Part shown: in pieces, positions 12,239-23,284 of the stretch
Layout: every line of letters begins with the position of its first letter
Position numbering within the stretch: position 1 is the first letter of the stretch
Source: Apiosordaria backusii
Taxonomy: Eukaryota; Ascomycota; Sordariomycetes; Sordariales; Lasiosphaeriaceae
Reading direction: 5' to 3'
Length of the DNA: 64,000 nt
Assembly (NCBI GenBank): GCA_030549205.1
Contig: JAUKTV010000002.1
Coordinates: forward strand, 1,116,001-1,180,000
Program-made: the position numbers and the translations under genes
Notes under the pieces: generated by a model
Told to the model about the DNA's origin: nothing
Database searches by the model: none
What the model saw: the letters and a program-made list of their open reading frames with translations, nothing else

Positions 12239-14507
12239 TCAGATCATCACAGAGACGACCGAGTCACGGTCCTCTTTATCCTTCTTCCTCTTAAACAGCT
12301 GCTTCAACATATTCGGCTTCTTGATTTTGTCATCTTTCTCGTCGGCACCCTCCTCCTTGACGGGGGTGATCTTGCTGCTGATGTGCTTGGAGGACCTCGA
12401 GACACTGGAGCTGTTGTCATCTCTGTCCCTCTCCTTCTCACGATGACTCTTGGTGCTCCTAGCACTTCGGAAACTAGCGACACTGCCATCGTCATCCTTG
12501 TCGTTCTTCTTATCTGCACCGCTTCTGTGTTCCCTTTCTCTCTCGCGCTTGCTGCGGTGGCTCCTCTCATTGCCAGCAACGCTAGAGCCTTCGTCCTTTT
12601 CGTTGATCCCCTCCAGCCTAGGGTGCTCTCTATCCCGCTCCTTCTCGCGGTGCTCCCTCCTGCCAGCACTGCTCCGATGGCTTCGCTCACTGATAGAAGA
12701 CTCGGCGCCATCTCTATCCTTGGAGTCCCGCGCCTTCCTCGAGCCTCGGTAGCTCCTTTCACTGCCGGCCACGCTCTCCCCGTCGTCTTTTCTCGAGCTC
12801 CTCCTCTCAGGAACATCATCGACCGAAACCTCGGTCATTCTATCCTCTCTATTTCTCCTCGACGAGGACTGATGCTTACTGGACCGCGACTTGTACGTCT
12901 TGTAGCTTCTCATACTCTTTGACGGTGACCAACCAATTTGGCTGACCGAGTCCGACGGGTCAACCTCGACGTCGTACTTGTTGCTCCGGAAGTTCTCCCG
13001 CGCGTACTTCTCGGCCTCCCTGCTCATCATCTCAATCTCGGCCGCTTCATCACCCGGCACCGTAGTCCCCTCGGCAAAAGAAGGCTCGATACCCCTCCGC
13101 CACATTTCGATCGAACTCAGCTCCTGCACATCATCCACCACCAACGGCTCCTGATAGCTAGCCTCACTTGGAGACTGCTGTTCCGACTGCCCTTCCAACT
13201 CCCGCAGCCTTTGTTCGTGTTGCGGAGCACCCGACGCCATCGGCAGCGCCCTCATGGCGATAGGCTGCTCCTTGACGGCGGCAGCATTGCCTGAAGTCAT
13301 CTTCTTGACAATCTTCCACCCGCCAAACATCACCACCGTGATCCCCGCTGCCACTCCCGCACCAATCAAGAACTGTGGGCTAGCCAACAAGGCAAACACG
13401 GCCGGGGACCCTCCCTTCAAGAAGGCCAAGAAGGCCGGGCTCATCTTTCCAACGAGCGCGCTGAGCTCGGCAAGCGACAGAGCGACGGCGGCGGCCGCTT
13501 CGGGCTTTTGCTGGAGTGACTCAATCATGTTTGTCGCCGAGGCGTGCACGCAGTCGGCCTCTTGCAGAAATTCTTCAATCTTGTCCATCAGCCCCAGCGC
13601 TTGGGCTTCCTGCGGGTCAATCTCTACTTGGGGGTCGACTTCTGTTTCTTGCTCGGGGAGGATGTGCGCAGTGGCGTTGACGGAGCGGGAGACGACGACG
13701 TCCTTGGGGGCGAGGTCGTGGCGATGGGCAAGGTCGGGAGGGATGCTGCCATAAGCAAGGTCCATGTCGATGGATTTCTTCTTTTTGACGGTGGTGGACA
13801 GAACAGGCTCGGTTCGGGACCGGTGGACAAGCGCGCCCGGGCCCGGGCCGGGGGCTGCCGATGCGGCTTTGGACGGCGCCTTGGAAGGTGCGGCGGCGGA
13901 TATCTCGGAGTGCGCTTTGAGTGCGGATTCTGTCAAGGAAACAACCGTCCTCGGTGCGGCGGCAGAGCTGGGGCCTGGGGGTGCCGGAAGGGCCTTCTGG
14001 CGGGAGGAGGTCCGCTTGGACCGGGTGGTGAGACGCGAGGAGGCATGGCTTCGGCCATCGTCGTCATCCTCGTGGGATCTCCGCCTTGCTCCATTCATCC
14101 GCCGCTCATATTCTTTCTCGTCGTCGATCTCCTCGATAATAAATCCTCCTTTGCCTGGGCCATGAGTGTAGTGGAAGTCCTCGGAGTAGGGCCCGCCGCG
14201 GGTTAAGTTGACATCAAAGGTGTGGGCGCGACGGATGCCGGCGCGTTCTGCTTTTTGGGCCTTGACGGCTTCCTTGCGCTCTCGGTAGGCGGCTTGGGCA
14301 TCCTTGAAGATGTTGACCAGTTGCTTGCCCTGTTGTGTAACTTGTCAGTAACGGCCATGACACGAGGGGAGGCGATGCGCCAGGTGGGATGTGCCCCTCT
14401 TCAGCTGCCGCCAGGTGCTCAGGGGAAGAAACAACAGAACAAAGACATACCGTGCTGATCACCTTGCCCGAGTTGTTGATGATGGTGACGATCTCCCCGG
14501 CAGGCAT
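12239..14507 (-). CDS. Membrane-anchored protein with charged Arg/Ser-rich tail, unknown function
   Basis: Two exons (14451-14507 and 12239-14329) encode 715 residues; the 121-base intron closes in phase 0 after the first 19 residues (MPAGEIVTIINNSGK...). Residues 20-96 form a basic, probably helical segment. A proline/alanine-rich linker follows. There is one clear hydrophobic helix at about residues 339-357 (FLIGAGVAAGITVVMFGGW), flanked by KIVKK on one side. The last 270 residues are low-complexity and rich in Arg, Ser, Lys, Asp and Glu, resembling SR-type disordered tails. No catalytic motif was recognised. The short first exon, rather than a start at the internal Met at 14098, is supported by the good splice sites and the conserved-looking reading frame. 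It is probably a tail-exposed single-pass membrane protein; function unknown. Confidence 0.75.
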
Positions 14508-16076
14508 CTTGTTCGTATATATATGTGTACAACTTTGAGAGTGGGGTGTTGTCGAGGGGGGTCGTCTTTGCTCCTGTCGGCAGGAGTAAGTGTGTTTACC
14601 GTGTTAAGCGCCTTGATCCAGCAAGTGCTTGTCTTGAGGGGCTGGGGTGCTTTCTGTGATCAACGCAGAGTGAGTGAAGGTTTGGGGAAGGAAGAAGAAG
14701 AAAAGAAACAAGAATGCAGAGATGCTGATATTGGTTCGCTCGAGCCAATATCATTTGGTCCAACGCATGAGCATGAGACGTCAAAAAGACCCGGGAGAAT
14801 GGGGGGGGGGGAGAAAATGTTTCAGTCCAGCCCTCCAGCGTCCAAGTCCACCGCCAGACCACTCAGGAGAGAGGGCGAGCGACGGCGCCAGCAAGCGTTC
14901 CTGGTTGCATTGGATCGCAGTGAGATCTGGGGCTGGCGAGGTGATTGGACCGACAGGCCAGCGGGAACAGTTGGCACTCCCATCGGGCAGCACCATGTCC
15001 TTGCTGAGCACTGTGACGAGATGGGGCGGATGCTTCCGCGGGCCTTCGTCGTGTACGAGCTTCCATCTCTTCAATTTCTTGCTGGCTCACCGCATCCCGC
15101 CCCGGTCACGGCGAAGCGGGGGAAATGCCCCGCACTCAGTCCCAGCTCCTCGCAGGCGGTCTGACACCGCTCGCCATTGGATCCCTCCGCCACTTCGCCG
15201 AACGACCCGGAACCCCGCCATCCTTCCGGCTCCCACGCGCTGAGGGGGCTGGGCGTGGCTGGCCAGCATCAGCTTCTCCTGTTCTCCTCGACGACCCCCC
15301 AGACAGTCGACTGTACATACATATTCGCAATTAGCTGATGACCTGGCGGCGCGCCTTTCTCAAAGCGGGGACCAGCTGCTGATTGTTAGACCCGTTCCAA
15401 ACATCCAAACAGAGCAGTCAAGGTGGAGACCTTTTTGCCAGTTCATCAACTCCATCAAAAGGTAACGCAACATCGCCTTGGCAGGACCCACTTCAGGCTT
15501 TATCTCTTTGAGTCTTTGCCGTACCGGGTTGGCGCAGTCGTGTGCTCTTGATCCGGGGAGGACATCGATGCGAAGACGTTCGGGTAACGATTGGGTTCAT
15601 TGGGCCGCCAATATTCGTTCCAATCCAGCTTCCTCGTCTTCCTGTGCAGTTATGCCGCCAACGCAGCGGTCGGTAGTGGCGAACCAGCTCCGCCTGTGCT
15701 GCTTGGGATCATGGTGTCAGCCAATGCAGGTCATGACGACCTCTGCAGGAGCGAGGGTGACTGCGTGGAGCCTGTCAGAGTCTGTCGTGGATCACCGTGT
15801 AAACGAAAACGCGCACCCAAGAGCAAAACAAAACGCCAATCGTCATATTTCCAACAAAAGACTCGCTCGCTGATTTCTATATACAGTGCAAAAACAAGAT
15901 GGGTATTCTACCGCAAGATCGAAGTCGTAAGTGTCGTCATGAGTCCGTTTTATAGCCCCAGATAAATGCTCCTAAAATGCCAGTGGTAGGTGCCGAGATA
16001 ACAATGACGTTAGTCTCTTGAGAAAGCGGAAAAACAACCTCCCAAATAGAACGTAACAACTGCAGTGGGATGCCAA
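14508..16076. other. Intergenic region, 1.6 kb
   Basis: Upstream region of the membrane-anchored gene and 3' side of the modin-like gene. Open frames here are short and have no recognisable protein character. An 11-base G run lies at 14801-14811, and a TATATATGTGTAC stretch lies just upstream of the 14507 start. Confidence 0.5.
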
Positions 16077-18200
16077 CTAGGCAATGTACACTGGTAACCG
16101 ATTCCCCCTCAACTCGCTCTTGGGGATCTGGATATCCTTCTTGTTGAAGTCATGCAGCAGCAACCAACACAGCATGCGCAATACCAAGGTGCACCAAATG
16201 TCAGTTGCGTCCGAGTCCAGGCTTGTTGTCTTGTCCATGAGATAATCGCCCGAGTGAGGGGTGGGGGTCGATACTCGTAAAAGTGGCACTGACTGAGTGC
16301 TTCGGTGCTTTTCCATGGTTGGCGGCGGCGGGCCTGGGGGCGGGCCCGGCGGCGCGAGGGCTGGCGAAAGCGGCCGATTGGGAGTCGAGACAAGTGTGGG
16401 GGTAACCGGCTCCGAAAAAGACTTGATATCGGGTAGGGTTTCAATGGAACCCGAGCGCGACCGGATCGAGGGGGCGTATCCAGTCGTCTGCTGTCGCCTG
16501 TACGAAGTGACGGCGCGATATCGAACTTCAGGAAGCACGCTGAAAAAATACAACTCCATGAAGGCCTCTTGGCGTACTTCGGGACTCGCTGCGCTGAGCT
16601 CTGAAAAGCGCTCTGCCCGTTGGCGTTCCTCCCCGGTGGTGGTTTTTGGCTCTTCCTTGGTGTTGGTCCCGGGCTTATCTTGGGGATCGTTGATCATCTT
16701 GAGAATCTTTTGGAAGTGCTCGCGAACTACCATGCGCACCAGATCCATGTCGGCCACGTCCTTGAGATAGGCGTCACACTTGTCGAGCACCTTGTGGAGC
16801 TTGTTGAGCAGCGGCAGCGAGTAACCGGGGGTTGCTGACTTCTTGTCAAGATTGAGATCGAGAACCAGCTTCGCGACATCTTGTTTGAGATCTTGAATCT
16901 GCGGCGTCGGCATGATATCTACGTCTGTATCTTCAATCTTCTTCCTGTACTCCTTGATCAACCTGCGCATATTGAAGAAGTTTTTGTCCCAATGGTATGG
17001 CGTTGGGTTTGGCAGCATTCGGTAGGCGCTGTTGCGGATGTGCAGTGTCTTGCCAAGCATACCAAGCAACTCGAATGGTACTACCTTGTGTTAGCTGAAA
17101 AAGAGCCTTATTCTCAAGTGCTGGGCTTGACCTACCAGGAAAGAGATGGCTGTGCCTCGCGGTTGTGTTTTTGGATCGGAAATAATTGGCCGTATTGGTG
17201 TTGCAGTCAATGAGCACCATGGTCTCGGCAATTTCGTTCATGCTTCCAAACTGCAAGACGCTCAAGTCTTTGGCGTCCTCGTTTGGAAACTCGACTCTCC
17301 TCTTGTTGTCCTTGTCACTCTTCTGGAAGAGGGTAGGCACAAAACCACAGCACAGGTCCTTGACCTCGTCGACGGGGATCACACGGTTCTCCTTGAACCG
17401 GCTCTTGCCACAGATCTGAAAGGTGAAAACGAGGCCGAGGTCGTTGACATTGGTTCCCGTGAGCATGTATCCGTTTCCTTCGGCGCGGTACTTGTCGCGT
17501 GATCGATCGAACTCTTGCCAGTAGATGCCCATGATGGCGGCGAGCTCGAGCAAATGGCAGATGGCGGTCGTGGCGTAGGGCTTCTTGATGTCGGTCGGCA
17601 TGGTGTCCCAACTGCGCTTCTTGACCTGCATGGCAATGGCAAGGGTGTGATCTTTGAAGGCAACCTGTGGTGTTTTCTGGGGTGGGTTCTGGCCATAGAA
17701 GTCTTTTTGCCATTCCTGGCTTTCGCGCTCCATAGACTGAACGTGTGAGAGCAGGTTGACCCAGGTTGCCCTCTCGTTATCAGCCGTGTGCACCTTGTTC
17801 CCCTGAAGCACCAGCTTCTCCTCGCGTGATTTCTCGTCTTTTGGAAGCAAGGCACGCGTGTCCTTCAAGCTTTGGTCGGATCCGTCGACAAAGTATATCG
17901 GTTTCGCCGGAATGGGCCCTTTGGTGTTGGTCGGGGGCAGATGAAGATGACGGGGGTCTCGAATTGGACCTCGAAACGCAGCTCGGTGGCTCTGAATTTT
18001 CGTTTTTTACTCTTGTGCCACTCGCCCATGACGCTTTCACCGCAGTTGGAATAGCCAGCAGCAGACGCAATGTACTGTTGTAGCACTTGTGCAAAGGTGC
18101 CGAGGAGAGCCACAATTGCAAAGATGAGTGCCGTCACGTTGATCATCAACTCCTGCTGGTCATCAACCTTGACATAGACTGGTTCGTTTGCGTCCGCCAT
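16077..18200 (-). CDS. Modin-like protein, with an apparent one-base frameshift
   Basis: Reads from 18200 down in three blocks: 17938-18200, 17136-17932 in another frame, and 16077-17080 after a 55-base intron (17081-17135). The first block begins MADANEPVYVKVDDQQ and has one membrane helix at residues about 19-45. The frame breaks at a run of five G (C on the coding strand) at 17933-17937; six would restore one continuous protein. Total length is about 690 residues. The C-terminal third has a proline-rich SH3-ligand-like stretch (PPGPPPGPPPPT). N-terminal membrane helix, length and proline motif match what I recall for Podospora MOD-A/'modin', a modifier of vegetative incompatibility; this assignment is from memory and not proven here. 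The break could be a sequencing error or a real mutation. Confidence 0.65.
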
Positions 18201-19307
18201 CTTGACAAGGGAGGCGGCGGCGTCTCGTGATGTCCTGGCGAGGTGGGTTCGGAGGGCGGTTTCGTGAAGGTGTCGGGATTCCAGGACCGTGTACGGCGCG
18301 CCTAGGGCTCGGTTGCAATTGTCGTGGGGGTTCGACTTGTCGAGAGAGGGCGTGTCAAGACATGGCAGGTTGGCACGGGCTGAGGTCGAGAAAGGAGTGA
18401 TGATATTCGGACTGGCAAATGTTTGTGGAAGATGGAATCAAAAGGAGTCCAGCGACCACAATGGGCTGCCGCCCCAGATTCAAGCATTTGTCGACGACAT
18501 GGATCTGGTGCAAGGCAGCCAATGAAGACGGTCGTGGCTGGTGGGATGGGCGGGTTGCTGGCGATCACGGCCTGGCGGGATTCAGTTCAGTGCAACGCTG
18601 CCATGCCAAGCCGTCAACGCTGCGCTGCCTGCGCCGCACCCAGAGAGCCTGACGATGCAGACACACCAGTCGCTTTGCTTCGAACTGTGGCTTTTTGATG
18701 CAGCTTGTTGGGAGCTCATGCATTCGCGGGCTGCTGCGGCTCCCATTGCGTGTTGGTCCAGTCGTCCACTGGTTGGTTCGGGGAACTGCAACAATCCGCT
18801 ACTCCCGCGTCTCCCTGTTGTCGTGTCGCGTGCGCAATGGGCGGTGCAGAGCTGTCGAGTATCTGAGAGGGGTTACACTAGATGTACATAGTGTCAGGTA
18901 ATAAGCTGCTGCTGAAAAGAAGGGTCCAGACTGGGGAGCTTGGTGTTGTTGTTGTTACCTGTTGTTTGTCCCACAAACTTGGTTGTTGTTGGCCAGAAAA
19001 TGTTCAGTTCTTGGCGCCTGAAGTCTCGAGGACCACCAGAGTGGCTCTTGACCACCTGGTCGTCCAATTGGCTAAGATTTCGCATCATGAACATAACAAA
19101 ACCGAAGGGAAACGAGTGTTGGAGTCGGGAGATGGAGCATACCTACGGAATGTCCCGTAAAATTTGGAAAAGGGCACTGAAGTTGCGAGAATCACAGTGA
19201 CGTCACTACTACAGACTGCTTCAACAGTTTGGCGTTGACTTCAACTTCCTCCACACAGAGACCTTTCCAATAATACTTACCAAGTGAAAATCTCTCTGGC
19301 AAACACA
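18201..19307. other. Divergent promoter region
   Basis: 1.1 kb between the modin-like gene (leftward) and the DUF1264 gene (rightward). No gene recognised. It should hold both promoters. Confidence 0.5.
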
Positions 19308-20024
19308 ATGTCGGCTCTTTCCCATGCCAAAGACCAATCCGCTCAGGAATGCCATCACGTTCCTGGGCAGGAGAGAACCACCAAGTCTACCATCCTCGAA
19401 ACCGGCGCCGCCCTCACCCAAGATTTCACTCCCACCAAGAACATCTGCGCCCACCTCAACGCCTTCCATGTCTACGCCTCCGACCCATCAAGAATAGTAG
19501 AAGCAAATCACTACTGCGGTCACCTTACTGAAGACGTTCGTCAATGCCTGCTCTATGACTCGTCCGAGCCAGGCGCCCGCCTCATTGGAGTCGAGTACAT
19601 GATCAAGCCCCATTTATACGAAACCCTGCCGCAGGAGGAACGACGACTTTGGCACTCGCATGTCTTCGAAGTCAAGTCCGGCATGCTTGTCATGCCACAG
19701 CCCAACCCTGCTGTTCCCACGTCCTTGTGGGAGAAGGCCGAGACTGAAGAGATGAAGGAGGTTATCGAGCTGTACGGAAAGGTCTATCATCTTTGGCAGG
19801 TGGACAGGGGGGATAAGTTGCCACTGGGTGCGCCGCAGCTGATGACAAGTATCACCTCTTACGACCAGGTGCCCGATCTGGAAGAGAAGATGGATGAGAG
19901 GGATAAGAAGTTTGTGGGACAGGCAGTAGATTGGAGGCGAAAGAGGGAGATAAGGAAGGGCCTTCAAGAACCAACGCTTCATCCTGATGCCGACTATCAG
20001 GTGAAGAAAAGGGACTTGGAGTGA
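19308..20024 (+). CDS. Oil-body-associated protein, DUF1264 family
   Basis: Single-exon gene, 238 residues from the first ATG. It shows the conserved DUF1264/OBAP blocks in order: LNAFHVYASDPSR, EANHYCGHLTEDVRQCLLYD, ARLIGVEYMI, ETLPQEERRLWHSH and FEVKSGMLVMP. Plant members coat seed oil bodies and help keep them stable; fungal members are common but uncharacterised, so a lipid-droplet role is inference from family. The His-rich core (HYCGHL, WHSH) is intact. It is read away from the modin-like gene. The C-terminal 60 residues are charged and probably coiled. The family match is strong; the biological role is open. Confidence 0.88.
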   Translation: MSALSHAKDQSAQECHHVPGQERTTKSTILETGAALTQDFTPTKNICAHLNAFHVYASDPSRIVEANHYCGHLTEDVRQCLLYDSSEPGARLIGVEYMIKPHLYETLPQEERRLWHSHVFEVKSGMLVMPQPNPAVPTSLWEKAETEEMKEVIELYGKVYHLWQVDRGDKLPLGAPQLMTSITSYDQVPDLEEKMDERDKKFVGQAVDWRRKREIRKGLQEPTLHPDADYQVKKRDLE

Positions 20025-20180
20025 GAAAACTTGACAAATGTACTCTACAATAAGCCATGGTCAATTGATACATGATCTTTCTTGTTGATTGCCATGTCAT
20101 TCAGCCTCAGCCTTCAACCATTTCGATATGTCGATACTCAATTACATACATTGTCTTTGCATCCCGCTCCCCTTGGCTAC

Positions 20181-21652
20181 CTAATATTTCGTCCTGGACG
20201 CAAACCTCATTTCAGTGTTCTCGATATCGAAAACAGCAACCACGCTCGTCAAGAAAGAGACCCCGAGCACATATGGCCCCCCGTTCACATCAGTGACCCC
20301 AATTCGGCAATAGTCTCCGGATGGATCGCGTGCCGTCTGACGCAGCAGGTCATCAGGCGCAAAGTAGAATGTATTCCCGCCAATATTGACACCAAACTTT
20401 GGTACCGTGGCATTGCAGAGGGCGAAGAAGAGGCCGTTGGTGCTAAGATACTTGGCTGGAGGGTCGAAGGCGGCATAGAGTTGTTGAACCAGGCCTATCC
20501 AATTTGTCAGTATCGTTCCTCGGTTATGATAGGTACCTACTTATTTAAGGTATCAGAACTTACCTTTGGGCAACAAACTCAGAGTTGCTCCCACATCAAT
20601 TAAGACGGGAAACTGTGTCGTATTGGTCGTCAACTCATTCGGTGCAAGTGACCCCTTTTCTGCCGGGTTCGGATCGATGTCCTCAGTTTCTCGGCCATAA
20701 ACCCACGAGTCAGGTTTGATGATATACAACCCCAAGTCCGATTGCTCAAACATCCATTCGGGGATGGCATCAACCCCGTGAATCTTCGTCCTCGCCCAGC
20801 TCTGCTCATCAACCTCCACGGGTGGCAACCCACCAAGGGCCAAGTAGGACTCTTCCTGCTTACTGACCTCCCCGCCTGACTGTCCCTGATCGTCACTTCG
20901 AGAGAGTGCGATGCTGAACAGGGGATCTATCAGCTTCTCTTTCCACATTGTCGTGAAAACTGGATCATATGGTGGCTGGTTTTGTTCCGGGCCATCTAGG
21001 CTAGTCATGAAGGGGTACCCAAGACCCAGAAGGCCCGAAGTCAACCCATCACCCGCCCAGAAGGTGTAGTTCACCACTCCAACGCGTTGGTGTTTAGCCG
21101 TGATCGATCCGATAGTGACATCGTCGAAACCGTAATACCCTGACACGAACGTCCCATCCATGTATGCTCGGACAAATGGGGGGTTGTCGAGGACTCCGCC
21201 TGACAAGTTGCCAATAAAGCCTTCTGCGAGTCCGCAGTTTGGTTTCTGGGGGTAAGGTGAGTAACCTTTCAAGGTAGGTTGCGTTGACATACATATTCTG
21301 GGCCCTGCCACCAAAACCTGACGCACTCGAGAGGGTCAGAGACAAACCACGTATCACTTGACCCTGTGTCGACGCTGACAGCAAGAGTCTGGTTGCCGAC
21401 AATCAAATCAATGATGTAGTAGACGTCGTGAACATTGGTCAAGTTGGCTGGACGGTTCACAGCGGCTGTCCTACGGTAAACGGGCGTCGTAGCGCTTGAC
21501 CGGTGCGAGGAAGGAGACACAAGGTGTTTCCGCATGGGGACCGCATTTGAGGTGACGGTATCCGCCACAAGGCCATGTCGAGTGGCATGAAGCAGTCGAC
21601 CGATCGAGGGCGGAACCCCCACAGAGAGGAGAGCGAGAAGAGAGGATCTCAT
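20181..21652 (-). CDS. Secreted pepsin-like aspartic protease (family A1) with altered second motif
   Basis: Three exons (21293-21652, 20564-21245, 20181-20494) encode 451 residues in one frame. Residues 1-20 form a signal peptide (MRSSLLALLSVGVPPSIG), followed by a basic propeptide. The first catalytic motif is VDTGSSDTW (Asp95). The flap region reads YMDGTFVSGYYG. The second motif, expected as DTG or DSG, reads VLIDVGATLSLLP (Asp337-Val-Gly). The C-terminal lobe (FYFAPDDLL, GVSFLTSVVAVFDIEN) is complete and ends at the usual place, with no GPI-type tail visible. The enzyme should act outside the cell or in the vacuole. Whether the Thr/Ser-to-Val change lowers activity is uncertain: this hydroxyl is highly conserved in the family, but the catalytic Asp is kept. 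Confidence 0.88.
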
Positions 21653-22454
21653 GATGCCAAAGATGCTGACCCGCGTAGTGCGATGTCCTGGGTACCTTAC
21701 TGCAGAGGTCCTCCTGAAAATCACATTCTGGAAAGTCCAATTCAGAAAACGGCGTTGGCAAGATAATGTAGAGCCCGAAACTTGTGCAAATCACCCTGCC
21801 TTGAGTGGGCCCAACGCTCGCGGGACAGAAAGTGCGCCGAGCAGAGTGCACAAACTCGAGAGTGGGCAGATGGGAATTCCACCACAATTGCAGATCCCAT
21901 TTGCCGGTATTGAGGATATTTGAGGCTGATAGTGCTTTTATACGATGCCCAAGGCCTGCTGACCCTGCATGTCGTATGGCTTAGGTGCCGTGGGACGGGG
22001 TCATTGGGTGACGGATCCGATGTTCAGCCTAAAGGACAAGCATCGGGATTTGCATTTCTTGGACCAACAAGTTCTCGGAAAGGCGATCAGCTGCTATAGG
22101 TTGGAGAAGCCTTAGACTGTTCTCATATCAACTAGGACAGCTTCTTGTGTGGTCTTTATCTACAGCTAGATGCCCTACCCCTGAGCCCCTCAGGCTTGGA
22201 CACACGATCTTTGTTAGTGCCTTCCGCCTTAACAATACACAATGGCAATCTTGACCACAAAAGACTGTGCAATGCATTAAGTGATACTGATCGAGGTATG
22301 ATTGCCGAACGATGGTCTTGACCACCACCCAAACCGTTTGTCTACCTGGTCCCCGATCACCACGGAATACTTACGTGCTTCACATATGAGAAGCGTGATA
22401 TCGGCCGGACATTTCGTAAAGACTGCTCTATCTGCGCTCGGAAATGATGGCCAT
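21653..22454. other. Intergenic region
   Basis: About 800 bases between the protease start and the 3' end of the PTH11-like relic. I see no supported gene in either strand. Confidence 0.5.
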
Positions 22455-23284
22455 CTAGACATTCTCATACGATCCCTGGCTCGCCACGGAGGACCCCTTG
22501 ATATTGACCAGTGACCTTTGCGAGTGAAGCTTAGAATGCATCCCCTGAATTTTCCATTCACGATCATGATAATGATGGCCCGTAGTTGTCTTGGTTGCCG
22601 GAGAGTGAGATACAATGGAAGTGAATGACCTGGAGAGCTTCGACATCAACTTGAAGGTGCTCCTAGGGACGCACGAAACCACAAATCCCACTCCAATTTC
22701 CATGTTTGTCCAGAAGAGAACGATGGATACGACCCCTATTGTACATGGAGAGATTAGAGCTTTGAAATTAATGTGCTGGGGTGGTGCTTACCTTGTTGGT
22801 CAGTGACCGGCAAATCATCATCAATAATCCTGATGGTAGGACTCCTGACGTCTTGAACGTAGATCTGAATCCACGGAATCATTCTCAGGAGTCCAGCAAT
22901 TACGGCGCTAGCCGAATGGTTAGTATAGCCGTGTGGCATCTCATGTTTAGAGATGACATACAAACCACTGAAAAGAAACACAATCGACGCCTGGATCTTA
23001 CGCTTGAGACTCATGTTCAGCGTTTGGATCTGGAGTTTGTCAGTTTTCTTGGAACTGATGGCGGTGAGGGCAAAGGTCGTACCATAAGCAATGGCTCAAT
23101 AAAGATAGCCAAGTCCCACACCCAGCTGAAGACGGCACAGCCGGTCTGAAGTCCGAAGGTATCCATACACTCCGTCCGCAACGACTCGAAGCTCTCCCAG
23201 CTGGCAGCCGGCCGATCCCCGCAGGCAAATATTTCGAGGAAGAGAAACACAACTGTCCAGACCGCCATGACCGTGCAGCCGTAT
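22455..23284 (-). pseudogene. PTH11/rhodopsin-domain membrane protein relic, 5' truncated
   Basis: Three pieces of a fungal seven-helix (PTH11-like, rhodopsin-domain) protein are readable. Block one (23269 down to about 23060) carries VWTVVFLFLEIFACGDRPA and a WVWDLAIFIEPLL helix. A frame change of one base follows near 23060-23080. Block two (about 23060 to 22792) has LNMSLKRKIQASIVFLFSG and more helices. A 56-base intron (22736-22791) then joins block three, which reads VVSIVLFWTNMEIGVGFVV, the usual last helix, and a basic tail. The first two or three helices are missing, and an in-frame stop lies just upstream at about 23282. Such proteins are plasma-membrane receptors in the family; this copy cannot make a full one as read. 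Confidence 0.6.

Noticed and set aside
12383..12922. Plus-strand open frame opposite the charged membrane-anchored gene
   Set aside because: Leu/Pro/Ser-rich translation is what the antisense of a biased Arg/Ser/Glu-rich region gives; no start context or family match.
14801..14811. Eleven-base G run as a possible G-quadruplex
   Set aside because: A single run is not enough for an intramolecular quadruplex and no other runs are nearby; may be an assembly-sensitive homopolymer.
15478..15965. Two overlapping open frames in the modin upstream/downstream gap
   Set aside because: No protein character, low-complexity, and no splice continuation; treated as chance.
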